DNA from: Blastobasis lacticolella
Lineage: Eukaryota; Arthropoda; Insecta; Lepidoptera; Blastobasidae
Assembly (NCBI GenBank): GCA_905147135.1
Contig: LR990061.1
Coordinates: forward strand, 1,054,001-1,118,000
Direction: 5' to 3'
Length of the DNA: 64,000 nt
Shown here in pieces: positions 1-9,433 of this stretch (the stretch's first letter is position 1; each line of letters begins with the position of its first letter). The notes beneath the pieces were generated by a model that was not told where the DNA came from, did not search any database, and was given only the letters and a program-made list of their open reading frames with translations. The translations under genes and the position numbers were made by a program.

Positions 1-435
1 TAATCAGATGCTATGACGTCAAATGGAATATAAGTTTGGTTTATTTAGAAAGGTAGCGATTGTTAAGGGTTTCAAGCATTCAAAAGCACTTTAATAAGCA
101 CTTAGTTTTATGTGTTAAAACAGGTATATTTCTTCCGAGAATATCAATTCGATAGAACAGAAATCGCTAATAATGATTAGGTTAGAATTTTCTTCGTTAC
201 TTAGACCCTTCACCGAGAATCCGCCTACATCTTTGTCCATTAAGGTAGACAAAAATAAATGTATTCAGCAACCCATATTAAGATCCATAACAAGCCATAA
301 TCAGAAATCATATCTCTTCGAATTTTCCAGCCGTAGGACGTCTTTCATCGGATTTTATTTTATCGGTTTTAGATCAAACAGTAAATCAACATGATGATTA
401 GTTATATAATAATTGTGACATTAATAAACCAGCCT

Positions 436-888
436 ATGGCCATAAGGTATCTGACCAAGCCTCTGAGAATCCAAAAAACGTGCCTGCCATTGGGAGAAAC
501 TGTGAGTTATTTTATTTTTTGGGGTGTGCAATTTACCCTTAGCGAATTTAAGTAGTGAACATCGTTATTTTTTTAGTGTTTGAATTCAAAACTTCCTTGC
601 TGCCCAGCTCGTTGTAGTGGTTACCCCACGAGGCCAGCAACGTGCTTTAAATTTGGACATGGAAGATGTGAAATAAATGAAACCATTGAAAATTTTGAGG
701 AATACATAACCCTAGCTACAAATTGTTGTAGCACTAATTTTGAAGAACGGAAGAAAACATACTGGGCTTCTGTTTCGCGTTTATATTTAAAACCAACAAA
801 AAAGGAATCGTCATCTACAATATATGCAACTGGTTGTCCAATTTTATATGTCATTGTATTTTGTCTGCATTTTTTAGTTGAAGGATGA
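436..888 (+). CDS. cysteine-knot-like small protein gene, two exons
   Basis: Two exons join in phase 0: 436-501 (ATG at 436, donor gtgagt) and 577-888 (acceptor after a T-run ending in ag), giving about 125 residues. Across the junction the cysteines read C-x6-C-x6-CC-x3-C-x9-C, the layout of an inhibitor cystine knot, and the intron falls just before the second cysteine. Bracoviruses encode cysteine-rich proteins of this layout, described as conotoxin-like, whose intron splits the cysteine motif; that is the basis of the call. No signal peptide is visible in the first exon, so a leader exon may lie further upstream or be lost, and the gene may be non-functional. The C-terminal half has no recognised domain and ends in a hydrophobic stretch. 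The splice sites are predicted by eye; the minus strand also has a 77-codon ORF here (621-854). Confidence 0.42.
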
Positions 889-1521
889 CTTTAATCACAA
901 TTTACCGAATTTGAAATAAGTTCATTATACTGAAATTTTGATGTTTGTTTTACATTTTATACAATTATTGAACTCAAAAATTTCAGCATATCTGATATTA
1001 CGTAACATAATAAGATTTTCTGTACTTGTCACACTGAGTGAAATTTTTGGGCGCAACCTTTACTGATAAAAAATTGTAAAACATTAATAAACCAATAGGT
1101 AAAGTATACTTTACCTGATGTCGCTGATTGATTATTACATCAGCTGTTTCATTTGTAATTTTAAGGTTAGACTGACAAGTTGTGAAAAAACTAAATTTAA
1201 ATTAATATTTAAGTTATTCAAACAATTGTAATAATTGTGATATGTAACCATGTGTATTTTTTTATTTACTTTGACACATATAAAGCGCAATATTTTTCGA
1301 ACTTTTTATTTATTTATTGACTCCATGATTTACATTCAAAACTTACTAATGAAAAAAATTGTTTAATGAAGATATGATCAAATTTTTCGTATATTCGCAT
1401 TAAATTGTTTCCCAATTAAACAAAAGTAAATTCCAAAATTAAACGTCTTCTTACATATTTTAGATTGTAAATTGTAGAAGAAAAGAATACAAGAATAATT
1501 TTCTATGGCTTTCTGCCAGTC
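889..1521. other. AT-rich intergenic stretch
   Basis: No supported gene. The only structure I see is a perfect 20-base palindrome listed separately. Confidence 0.5.
1097..1116. repeat. perfect 20-bp palindrome
   Basis: The bases AGGTAAAGTA are followed directly by their exact reverse complement. No flanking gene explains it. It could be a binding site or a chance event in AT-rich DNA. Confidence 0.5.
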
Positions 1522-1685
1522 CTAATACTGCCAAGAAGTTGTCTTAAAGAAATAAATTGGCATTTGATACTGTCCATTAGGAATCTGTTGTAAAACATCA
1601 CGCTCGAACATGTGGGACGTGTTTAACCAAAAAAATCAATTTTCGTACAATTCCTTAGTAATTTTGAATCTTATTAATAAGTTTC
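1522..1685 (-). pseudogene. exon-like relic of an unknown gene
   Basis: On the minus strand an acceptor-like site (tatacag) precedes 164 bases whose reading frame is open except for one internal TGA (1636-1638), ending at a TAG (1522-1524). The 38 codons after the stop have a protein-like composition, with aromatic residues near the C-terminus. I do not recognise the family. It is listed because neighbouring split genes have the same scale and style; it may be chance. Confidence 0.2.
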
Positions 1686-2591
1686 CTGTATAATAATTTT
1701 TTTTTAAATATCTTAAGCTGTCGGGAGTAAAAATTGACCTTTACCAAGACCCTTATTACATTAAATATAGGTCAAACTAATTTTGACGCCAGTAAAACCG
1801 CATGGTATCGAGCTAAACTCATTTTATTCCCACATAGCAACGTTTAATAGTTCGGTCAGCCGGTTTTTTATTAATAGTAGTACAGAGCACTGAGCTCTAT
1901 AAATTAATTCCGTCTACTAACGCACTAGGGTGTCCAAAAATTGAAGCACATTTTTTCGGGATAAAATATAGATACAAATGTTTTATAAGTTCCAACTAAA
2001 ATATTATTGAGACGTAGTTAAAATTATTTATATTGTTTACAAATAGTTTGATAAATTTATTGAAATCCATCAGTTTCTTAGACATCAAAAATACAATAGA
2101 TTTCAAAATAAAATAATTTAAAAGATGCTGCACTTTGTATTTAATTTTTGAACAAAAAATTTTTAGGAAATATCTTAAAATATCAAAAGAGTTTGACACA
2201 GCACTCATAACGCGAGTGACGAAGGATTAGCAGCGTAGTAGTCGAACACATTAACGAAATACCGGTTTCAAAAATTAATGAATTAATTGAAATATTAAGC
2301 AAGAATAGAATTTTAAAAATGGAAAAGTAATAAAATTTTGGGATAAGAGATAACAATGTCACCCCAATCATTTTTTTGTGCTCCAAAAAAATTCTGGCGC
2401 TCGCTGGGTATATAATGGCCGACAATTTTGTCTAGACTTTTAGTTTTTTATCTTATGTTATAGTGCTCAGATCGATCTCATATTCACGTGAGTTTTTATT
2501 TTTAATAAGTTTCTGAGTTCAGAATAATTTGATTTTTTCTCATTAGAGGTGTTACAAAAGTGATTTTTGATTAGCAGATATCAATTAGAAA
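1686..2591. other. AT-rich intergenic stretch with a TATA-like site
   Basis: No supported gene. A TATATAA at 2409-2415 lies about 180 bases upstream of the split secreted-protein gene and could be its promoter. Predicted minus-strand ORFs here have low-complexity AT-driven composition. Confidence 0.4.
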
Positions 2592-2968
2592 ATGGGCTGA
2601 GTTAAGCTATTACTGTACTTTATGGTCTGCGCAGTGATTTTGATGGCAGTACAAGCAAGACCAACTGACGGGGTACGTTAAAATAAGGATCTAAGTTGCA
2701 TGCTTTACAATCTTCATAACCTTAAGGTAAATTTATTTATATCAAAGCGATTCCGAGTCAAAATTTTGGATTATTTTCAAATTTTGTCTCGGAACAGTAT
2801 TAGGATAAAATTTAACATTAAAAATATTTTTTTCAGCAAAGTTATGAAGCCCTTTGGATAAGGACAAGCGACGGTGGTGTCCTTCGGAAAATTCCCTCTT
2901 CGAATGGTAACAATGTTCCAACGGAAGTTTATCAAGAGAATGCAAAAGACCCATTTTTTTTAAATTAG
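2592..2968 (+). pseudogene. two-exon small secreted protein, start region broken
   Basis: Exon 1 (2592-2672) begins ATG-GGC-TGA, so codon 3 is a stop. In the same frame it continues through a hydrophobic leader (VKLLLYFMVCAVILMAVQA) to a GTACGT donor at 2673. Exon 2 (2837-2968) follows a T-rich acceptor, continues in phase 0 and ends at TAG 2966-2968. The product would be about 70 residues: a signal peptide plus a short mature chain of about 50 residues without cysteines. An in-frame ATG at 2632 could still give a shortened leader, so some function is possible. A signal-peptide exon, a short intron and a short second exon is a common layout for secreted bracovirus and parasitoid-wasp genes; the family itself is not recognised. 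A polyadenylation-type AATAAA follows near 3168. Confidence 0.5.
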
Positions 2969-4192
2969 TCCTTGATCTCGCGATAAAGTATTGATTCGGT
3001 TACTTTTAAAAAAAAATCAAAGTTACATTTCTAAGTTTAGATTTTAGTAGTATTTGAATTAAGTATTCCAAAGAATTCCATTAGTTTTGGACAGAAACCA
3101 TGTGCTGTGAGGACGTGATCTAAATTAATTATAAATTCGCTGGATACTCATTATTTACTATTTTTAAATAAAATTATTTTTGTTTATGGGTCGTTTTATT
3201 TTATAATTCAATAATAGTTAGGAAAATTCTTGGTTTCTTAATATTTGAGCTTCATCTGCGCGTGAACGGTTCCACGTGCGCGAGATATGTTTCACGAGCG
3301 CAGTAGATGTTCTCCGTGTGCAAAGCACTTAATTTATTAAAAAAAAGTGATAATGGAAATATTTCACAATTCAGTAGACAGCTCATTAATACTTCATATA
3401 AGTAGTAAAGCCCTCAATGGGTCAAATTCAGCTCTACAGGAGATAATTAAAACCCATGTTCTGTACAGTTCAAACATAAAAAGACTCCTCGCCTAATAAT
3501 AGCTCACAGATTATTCGCGCGATCTCATTGGTTCTAGCTCTGCCCCGCGGAAATTAATTGAGTGAGTGATTAATATTTTTGGAACAATCTAATCCTTGTA
3601 TTAGGTCCAGCTATCAACGATTTGACGACTAATAATTTGTAGGTAGGTATTAAAGCAAATTTTTTAAATGTCATTTAAATAATTGTTTATAAAAATATTA
3701 TCTATTATTAGTAATGACATAGAGAAGATATATATATATCTCTCTCTAAGGGGATATATATATTTATATATAATAATATATTCCTCTCTTGTATCGCTAA
3801 CAACTATAAATATTTATTATCATGACTTTCTCTGGTCAATCAGTTCGATGTGTATGAACCTTTAACCTTTGGGCGGAGTTTTAATGAATGAAGCAAATTA
3901 ATTGGATTGGCTTCAAATATGATAATTACAAAAAAAACATTTCATTGGTAGTAACCTCAACTTCATTACTGATTAGCTAACAAGTTCCATCAAGTGTCAA
4001 AGTATCACATAGCAATTAAAAAATATTTATATTTCGCACAAACAAAGACCGATACCTCACCCGTCTTCAAATTATCATATTATTGCGTTGTCCAAGTTAT
4101 TCACAATAAATCGCGTAGCTGTCGTCTACGGACGTATTTTTAAATATAAATTATAAATTTAAGTTTTGTAAGACTTGTCATTTGTAAGTAGT
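2969..4192. other. AT-rich intergenic stretch
   Basis: Contains the polyadenylation-type signal of the preceding gene, a short TA/TC-rich microsatellite (about 3728-3785) and one 47-codon ORF starting at 3353. Nothing else is supported. Confidence 0.4.
3353..3496 (+). other. small unassigned ORF (47 aa)
   Basis: An ATG-initiated frame of 47 codons with mixed, non-AT-biased residues, ending TAA at 3494-3496. No splice context, no motif and no recognised family, so it is only a candidate. Confidence 0.15.
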
Positions 4193-4227
4193 GTTTACAT
4201 GTGTTCTGACCCAGAACACATGTAAAC
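4193..4227. repeat. 16-bp inverted repeat with 3-base loop
   Basis: A perfect 16-bp stem beginning GTTTACATGTG, loop ACC, and its exact complement. It sits 14 bases upstream of the first ATG of the following ORF, so it would form a hairpin in the 5' leader of that transcript or act as a palindromic site in DNA. Confidence 0.75.
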
Positions 4228-4240
4228 TTCACTTCACTTC

Positions 4241-4570
4241 ATGTGTGCTTCACTTTTCATCATGTCCTTGGAGTTGATAATTCCAAAAGAGTGGAAGACA
4301 ATATCACCGATGACCCTACAGAAAGAATTGACCGAAATGATGACAATTTGGCAAACTACTCACAGATCAATGCAAGGTCTTAGAGGGTCCTTGAACGGTG
4401 TTACTGCAGAATTTATGATGATAAAATATCGCGCGTGGTTCAAGAAGATTAATGATCCCAGTACTGAGCCTAACCCATTCAAATATTGTGTGTTCGAAAT
4501 AGATTTCTATGAATCAAAGAATTTCAGAAGACCTTTAAAAGACATAGAAGAAATGGATTCAGGAATTTAA
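4241..4570 (+). CDS. uncharacterised single-exon protein (109 or 102 aa)
   Basis: Open frame with ATGs at 4241 and 4262. The second starts the more hydrophilic chain; the first adds a short hydrophobic N-terminus (CASLFIMSLEL). No domain is recognised. The protein is charged, with several tryptophans and phenylalanines, and lacks a cysteine motif. A hairpin precedes it, and AATAAA at about 4838 could end the transcript. It converges with the six-exon gene on the other strand, whose own polyadenylation-type signal lies close by. Composition and position suggest a real gene of the same cluster; its function is unknown. Confidence 0.4.
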   Translation: MCASLFIMSLELIIPKEWKTISPMTLQKELTEMMTIWQTTHRSMQGLRGSLNGVTAEFMMIKYRAWFKKINDPSTEPNPFKYCVFEIDFYESKNFRRPLKDIEEMDSGI

Positions 4571-4973
4571 ACTTGTCCTATTTGTGGTATATGTTTGTAA
4601 CTTTGATAAGTTTGACTTTAAAGTATCTCTAAAAACCTTAGCGTTTAATTTTGTGATAGCAAATACTGCGAAAATGAACTTTATATAAACAAATCTTAAG
4701 TTTAGAGGTTATACAACTAGTTTAGGCTATCGATCAACGAACTTTGGTCTTGAAGCTACAGGTGTTAAGAGTAATGTTTGTCTAGAGGTAAAAAATTGAT
4801 GAATGAGGTATTTAGCACCTGTTGTATTGGCTTTTCAATAAAAAGTAAACAATGCTATGATTTGTTTTATTTCTTGACCTTATACTAACGATTACGTATT
4901 ACAAAATAGGTTAATTAACTTATCTCTCCATAGTTAAGTTTAAATTGTTAATAGGTAAACAAAACAGATACCA

Positions 4974-5833
4974 CTATTGTAAGTATAGGTGTCGCTGGAT
5001 GATAACCTGCAACAAATAATTTTATTTTGTATTCTGATGAGAAGAAATCCCTATGAAAAAAAACTTTAAAAAATAGTGAAGTTCAAATTTCTTACCATTT
5101 CGTTTTTCCTACGGTTGGAACATCCTGCGTTTTGGTGTCCGTTTGAAAATCCTAAAAAAAAAGTATAAGCATAAGTGATGCGTTTTTAAAGTAAATATTT
5201 TGCAATAACTAGGGTACTGACCGCTTAATTCTGCGTAACATGCAGTGAGGTGGAACAGGGTTACTGACAGTACTGCAAAGCTTTTGTCTGAAATCAAAAT
5301 ATTTACTGTATTACACCTGAAAAAACAATCAGTAGCATATGACGCCAAATTGATCAAACAAATGCTTACTTAAAGCACAGAGGTATTGTGTGATAAGACA
5401 TTGCCTTTTCTCTCGATAAAGCGATTGCACAATAATTTGTCCAGGGTTCTTGATATTCTTCGCTGAAAATTTCCACCCTGATTTCATGATCGTCTATCGG
5501 AAATACGACGTCATACAGGTGAGTATTTTTCATTTTCCTGAAATAAAATTCTATATTAAATATATATTTCTTCTTTAGCAAATTAAAATTATAGTGACAC
5601 TTACCTATGAGGTATTTTTTGGAACACATTAACACAGCCACTTTCCGTTTGATGTCGTATCAGCTTAGCAGGTACGCTCTTGACCTGCAGAACGTACGAG
5701 GGTCCAGGATCACTGATAATCTTCTCTACTAAACAGAGCACAAGTCGTTCTATTCGTTATAGTCGTTCTAGTTGGGAATATAGATGTTACGTTTCAATTC
5801 CACGTAAACAATTTCAGCATAATATGCCTCCAT
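4974..5833 (-). CDS. six-exon gene of unknown function (about 172 aa)
   Basis: Exons on the minus strand: 5833-5791 (ATG), 5728-5605, 5537-5370, 5316-5222, 5151-5096 and 5006-4974 (TAG). All five introns have GT-AG ends, most with clear pyrimidine tracts, and are 62, 67, 53, 70 and 89 bases long. The phases (1, 2, 2, 1, 0) agree at every junction and the total is exactly 173 codons, which is hard to get by chance. Short AT-rich introns resemble hymenopteran or bracovirus genes more than the RBM34-like host gene in this window. The protein has no evident signal peptide, has scattered cysteines in its second half, and contains the recognisable piece HLYDVVFPIDDHEIRVEIF. I cannot assign a family. 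An AATAAA lies downstream near 4865-4870. The gene could be of wasp or bracovirus origin. Confidence 0.55.
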
Positions 5834-6100
5834 TTGAAGCCCAGCAGAAAAAACGAACAGGTAGCACAATTGTATCAGACAAACTGACGATATTTTGAGC
5901 TTCCAGTAGCCTCGTCTCGCGGGCGTATTCACGCATGTCTAAGTGTTTACGTTTATGATTAGTTCGCTGAAATTGTTTGCAAACGAAACACCCACGTGGT
6001 GTTTACGTTTCTAATAATAGAAAAAGAAACAAATATTTGGGAATGCTTATATTTTAATATTTACAAATAATCTTTTACGAAATTAACAGATATGATAACA
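5834..6100. other. upstream region of the six-exon gene
   Basis: Holds a near-palindromic E-box-like site around 5990 (AAACACCCACGTGGTGTTT), which may be regulatory. No gene seen. Confidence 0.3.
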
Positions 6101-6112
6101 ATGCTTTAAATA

Positions 6113-6646
6113 TGAATTAAATAACATTTGTACACTAGTTCCACTTTAGTTTAGTTTTCATATAGCTGGGAAAGGACGTAGACTAGATGGACTAGAAGCT
6201 ATAGAAGTGAACAGAATGAAGAAAGATAATATAATTAATGACCAAATGTCCTTATCGACATCACCTATTTTAAATTATTTTAAATGACATACCTTCGGTA
6301 TAATTTATATTTTTTGCCATTTATTTAAATGTATAACAATTGACATACCTTAAAAAATTTTGACTACTTGTAATTTGTATTATGTTGACATACTGTACAT
6401 TTCTCTGCACTGTGACATCCTAACATTATTGTATACTGTCGGTACCCACATCAACTTTAAATTATTATTTGTCGGTACCTACATATAGCTTGTAATCAAA
6501 ATATAAAGTAATTGCCTGAAGATGAGTAATTCGAAACCGGTTGCAATTTAATAAAATTGTATAATAAAGTGGAACTAGTGTACAAAAAGTGATTTAATTC
6601 ATAATAATGGAGTTCCATCATGAAGTGACAACACAAAGTGTTAAAT
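6113..6646 (+). mobile_element. Penelope-like element, internally deleted terminal copy
   Basis: Near-identical to the ends of the larger element at 45.7-47.0 kb. It keeps the first bases of the left terminus (through GTACACTAGTTCCACTTTA) and then jumps to the last part of the coding region and the 3' terminus. Flanking target-site duplications ATGCTTTAAATA are at 6101-6112 and 6647-6658. It contains a hammerhead-type motif. It landed in the last exon of the small membrane-protein gene on the minus strand. Confidence 0.8.
6510..6548 (+). ncRNA. hammerhead-ribozyme-like motif in Penelope-like element
   Basis: Stem I is AATTGC (6510-6515) pairing with GCAATT (6543-6548). The core CTGAAGA (6516-6522) and GAA (6533-6535) match the conserved CUGANGA and GAA. 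Stem II is a short GAG/TTC helix with loop TAA. Stem III is ACC/GGT without a loop, followed by T as the position-17 nucleotide. Minimal hammerheads are established in Penelope-like elements and often act as dimers. Activity is inferred, not shown. Confidence 0.65.
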
Positions 6647-6914
6647 ATGCTTTAAATACATGACAAAAATACTGCGCGATATGAAAACTAAGATAACCAC
6701 AGCCTATTATGAAAAAAAACATGAACGTGATAACGATCAAAGGAAGACAAGCCATAGGATACTCCGAGCTTGAAGAGAAGAGTCTATTCTTCTTTTGCTG
6801 TTCAGGTTCTACTTCCACTCTGTAACAATACATGGAGTTTATTTTCTGATACTAAACCCACTGATTAGTTTTTAAATAATTTAACTTACACTATTTAACT
6901 TACACTATAGGCAT
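6618..6914 (-). CDS. small single-pass membrane protein, 3' end replaced by transposon
   Basis: A tiny first exon (6914-6904: ATG, two codons and two bases) is followed by donor GTAAGT, an 84-base intron and the main exon from 6819. The phase (2) agrees and the total is 71 codons including the stop at 6618. The protein has a charged, glutamine- and serine-rich N-terminus, then one strong hydrophobic segment (LPLIVITFMFFFIIGCGYL), so it is probably a tail-anchored or single-pass membrane protein. The last dozen or so residues come from the Penelope-like insertion: the coding exon continues on the other side of the element only briefly before a stop. Family unknown. Confidence 0.4.
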
Positions 6915-7993
6915 TTTGATTTAAAAAAAAGCGACTGCTAGTGCCCGAAAGAATATGTCTTATGAAATGACAGCGTAAATCTGTGGCAATTTTATAAGGA
7001 GTGTTGATTATACAGTACACTTATCACAGTTCGCATAGTAGGTCACAAAATTACCAACAGGGAGTAGATAACAAAAGTTTTTTTCTTCTGGAAGTAGCAT
7101 GCATTTTACATAAATAAAATATTTTTAGACGTTAAAAAGTTATTTCAAATTCGCGTATATATACAAACTTTTAAACTATATGTATTTTGTATATACCATA
7201 TCCGGCAAATTTGGAAAAAGTCTTGTCACAAGGACAAATACAATAGTTAGATTTTTATGAAGTCTAGTGAAAACTAAATTATATATAATTATAATAATAA
7301 CTAATAAGAAATATAAATCCACTAAAATTCAAATTGATACGAATCCGAATTGATATCTTTGGCTCAAATCCAAAATACACATAAATAAAATCGATAGTTT
7401 ATAGCCATCACTGACCTTCAGTTACCAACCAAGAACTCCAGTACATTCACCTGCCTACTACGCACGTAAACTCTGATCAACATTGACGTCAATCGTCTTG
7501 AGCAAACAACTGTAGGTCGTTGGTTCATTACACGTTAAGATAGATCAGTTACGGACTTTTTTTGTTATCTACACCAACTAATTAGTGAAAACTTGATAAA
7601 CACTTTTGAAGCCGTTGGCCTGTGACACACGTGTTATGTCACGCGTAGTAACCTTGGCATAGTAAAGGGCTTGAATGAATCGTAAACACGTGGTAAGCTA
7701 GAAAATGTGTGCTAAGTTTCATCGCACACGTGCTCGGAAATGTTTTCAATCATATTATCATTGTTGTATTGTTTATATAATAAGTGCAAGTCTTTTGATC
7801 CCGGGCCTGGTGTAATAACATCCATTAAGTTTGACACTAGACCTCAGTATCATACAGAAGGCCTAAAATTTCCTACATTGTATAAATAAAAACGTGTTCA
7901 TGCGCGTTATGGCACAGATGTTACATATTGCGTAATTTAGTCTTATTCTATTTCAGGATCGCACTTTCGAAATCAGTAACAATCTGCATTGCG
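6915..7993. other. AT-rich upstream region of ankyrin gene
   Basis: Contains a TATAAATA-type box at about 7880-7887, roughly 110 bases upstream of the ankyrin ATG, and an acceptor-like tttcag just before 7956 that could end a 5' UTR intron. No other gene seen. Confidence 0.4.
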
Positions 7994-8395
7994 ATGGGAA
8001 GTAACATCAGAGATGAAGAAAGTACGAGGTTGATTGAATCTGATACTTATGATCATTTCGGAAGAAAATACATTCATATTGTTGCTATTCAAGATCAGGA
8101 TAATGCTATAAAGAAAATAAAATCCCTCGTGGAAAATGGCGAAGATATGAACGCAAGAGAGCTTATAACAGGGAATACTTTGCTGCATATCGCCGCAAAA
8201 ACTAAAAATTACCAACTTGCTGAGTGGCTTTGCAGGCAAGCTTTTGTCCAGAAAGGAGCAATAAACTTTAATTACGAAACTCCTTACAGAATAGCATTCA
8301 AGGCAAGAGATTTCAAGATGATGCAACTGCTAAGGAGCAATGACGCAGCTTACGTCAATTTTATATCTAATGGGTTATCTGATGACAGCTCGTGA
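7994..8395 (+). CDS. vankyrin-type ankyrin-repeat protein (133 aa)
   Basis: ATG at 7994 starts a 133-residue chain with about three ankyrin repeats. The clearest has TGNTLLHIAAKTKNYQLAEWL, followed by a degenerate repeat ending in KMMQLLRSN. There is no signal-receiving N-terminal domain and no PEST tail, as in polydnavirus vankyrins. Vankyrins resemble IkB without its regulatory parts and bind Rel/NF-kB factors, dampening insect immune gene induction; this is known for the family and inferred here. The N-terminus is shorter than in the other two ankyrin genes of this window. The frame stays open upstream through non-ATG codons to about 7928. An AATAAA near 8686 could end the transcript. Confidence 0.8.
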   Translation: MGSNIRDEESTRLIESDTYDHFGRKYIHIVAIQDQDNAIKKIKSLVENGEDMNARELITGNTLLHIAAKTKNYQLAEWLCRQAFVQKGAINFNYETPYRIAFKARDFKMMQLLRSNDAAYVNFISNGLSDDSS

Positions 8396-8697
8396 AGCTT
8401 TATTTAAGCTTAATAGTTGACAACAGTGAGTCATACTGAGTCAAACTATAATTTATAGTGAAAATTGTCAAGTATTATCGTCAAAAAATGACAAACTTTG
8501 ACTTAGTAACTTAAATTTGAAACATATGTTTAACGTCTACTTGGCGCAAGACACTACCGTGTCTCTAAATCTGTAATATTAAGTTTGTACTTTAATAGAT
8601 TGTATTTAATTGTAATTAGACCTATAATTAAAACTATTTTTTAGAATAACATCGTTTTAATAACTTTTTACAATATTGAATCTAATAAATATCGACT
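8396..8697. other. 3' flank of ankyrin gene
   Basis: AT-rich, with a polyadenylation-type signal near 8686. No gene seen. Confidence 0.4.
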
Positions 8698-9045
8698 TTA
8701 AATGCTATCTCGCCTTATTAGATCTTGTTTCTTCTCTGGATCTTTACGCAAATCTGGAAGCGATTTTGTTTTGGATTTTTCTAGTCGATGTGGAACTCTA
8801 GAACAAAGACCAGTTTTATAATCTAACAGAAAAGCTTAAGGTTTGAAATAGAAAATTTGTACTTACATCCCTCGATTGCAAAAGGCGCAGAAAGCATGTA
8901 ACCTCTTGCGCATTGTCTTCGAAATAGGGAACAAAGAAACACTCACGTCCTGCATAACGATTGATTTAAAACTGGTTCATGTAAAATGTTACTAACCAGA
9001 ATAATGTTAAAAAAGGAAAACCAGATAAATATATTCAATAATCAT
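8698..9045 (-). pseudogene. split small basic protein with leader-like exon, frame broken
   Basis: Three minus-strand pieces join with GT-AG ends: a hydrophobic leader-like stretch (to donor at 8996), 8949-8867 and 8797-8698 (TAA). Pieces two and three join in frame to give a lysine- and arginine-rich C-terminus with a CAFC motif. The hydrophobic frame that matches piece two in phase has no ATG. The nearby ATG (9045-9043) is one base out of frame and runs into TAA, so the start is probably broken by a one-base change. Piece two also reads well in another frame, so the call is tentative. Family unknown; the style matches the other split genes of this cluster. Confidence 0.3.
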
Positions 9046-9433
9046 CGGCTGTATGTGGTTTTAAACTGAAATTATTAGCCTACAATATTTCTTCACAATA
9101 TTTTTCCTGCTTCTATCAATATAGTATTAAGTAATTAATGTTGAAACTGTAATTTATTTGAATCCATCAAGAGCTAAATAAAGTTCATGTTGGACTACAA
9201 TGTTAATAAAACCGCCAGTTTATAGAAAGTAAAGAATAAATGTACCTAGAGACATACAAACTCTATTTTGTTCACTATTTTAGTTCAGTATTAAAAAAGC
9301 TTAAATTATTGACATTAAGTAATGCATAGATCTTACGAAATAAATTCTTAATCAACAATTGATACACTAGTAAAGTTCGTTAATAACTTTCAAAATTTGT
9401 CCCAACTTTCAAGTTCGAAACTCTTCCTGTTAA
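9046..9433. other. AT-rich stretch
   Basis: No gene or repeat recognised. It marks the boundary between the low-repeat left block and the F-box array. Confidence 0.4.

Noticed and set aside
1996..2425. Minus-strand AT-rich ORFs of 70-80 codons
   Set aside because: Composition follows base bias, with no start context, splice context or motif.
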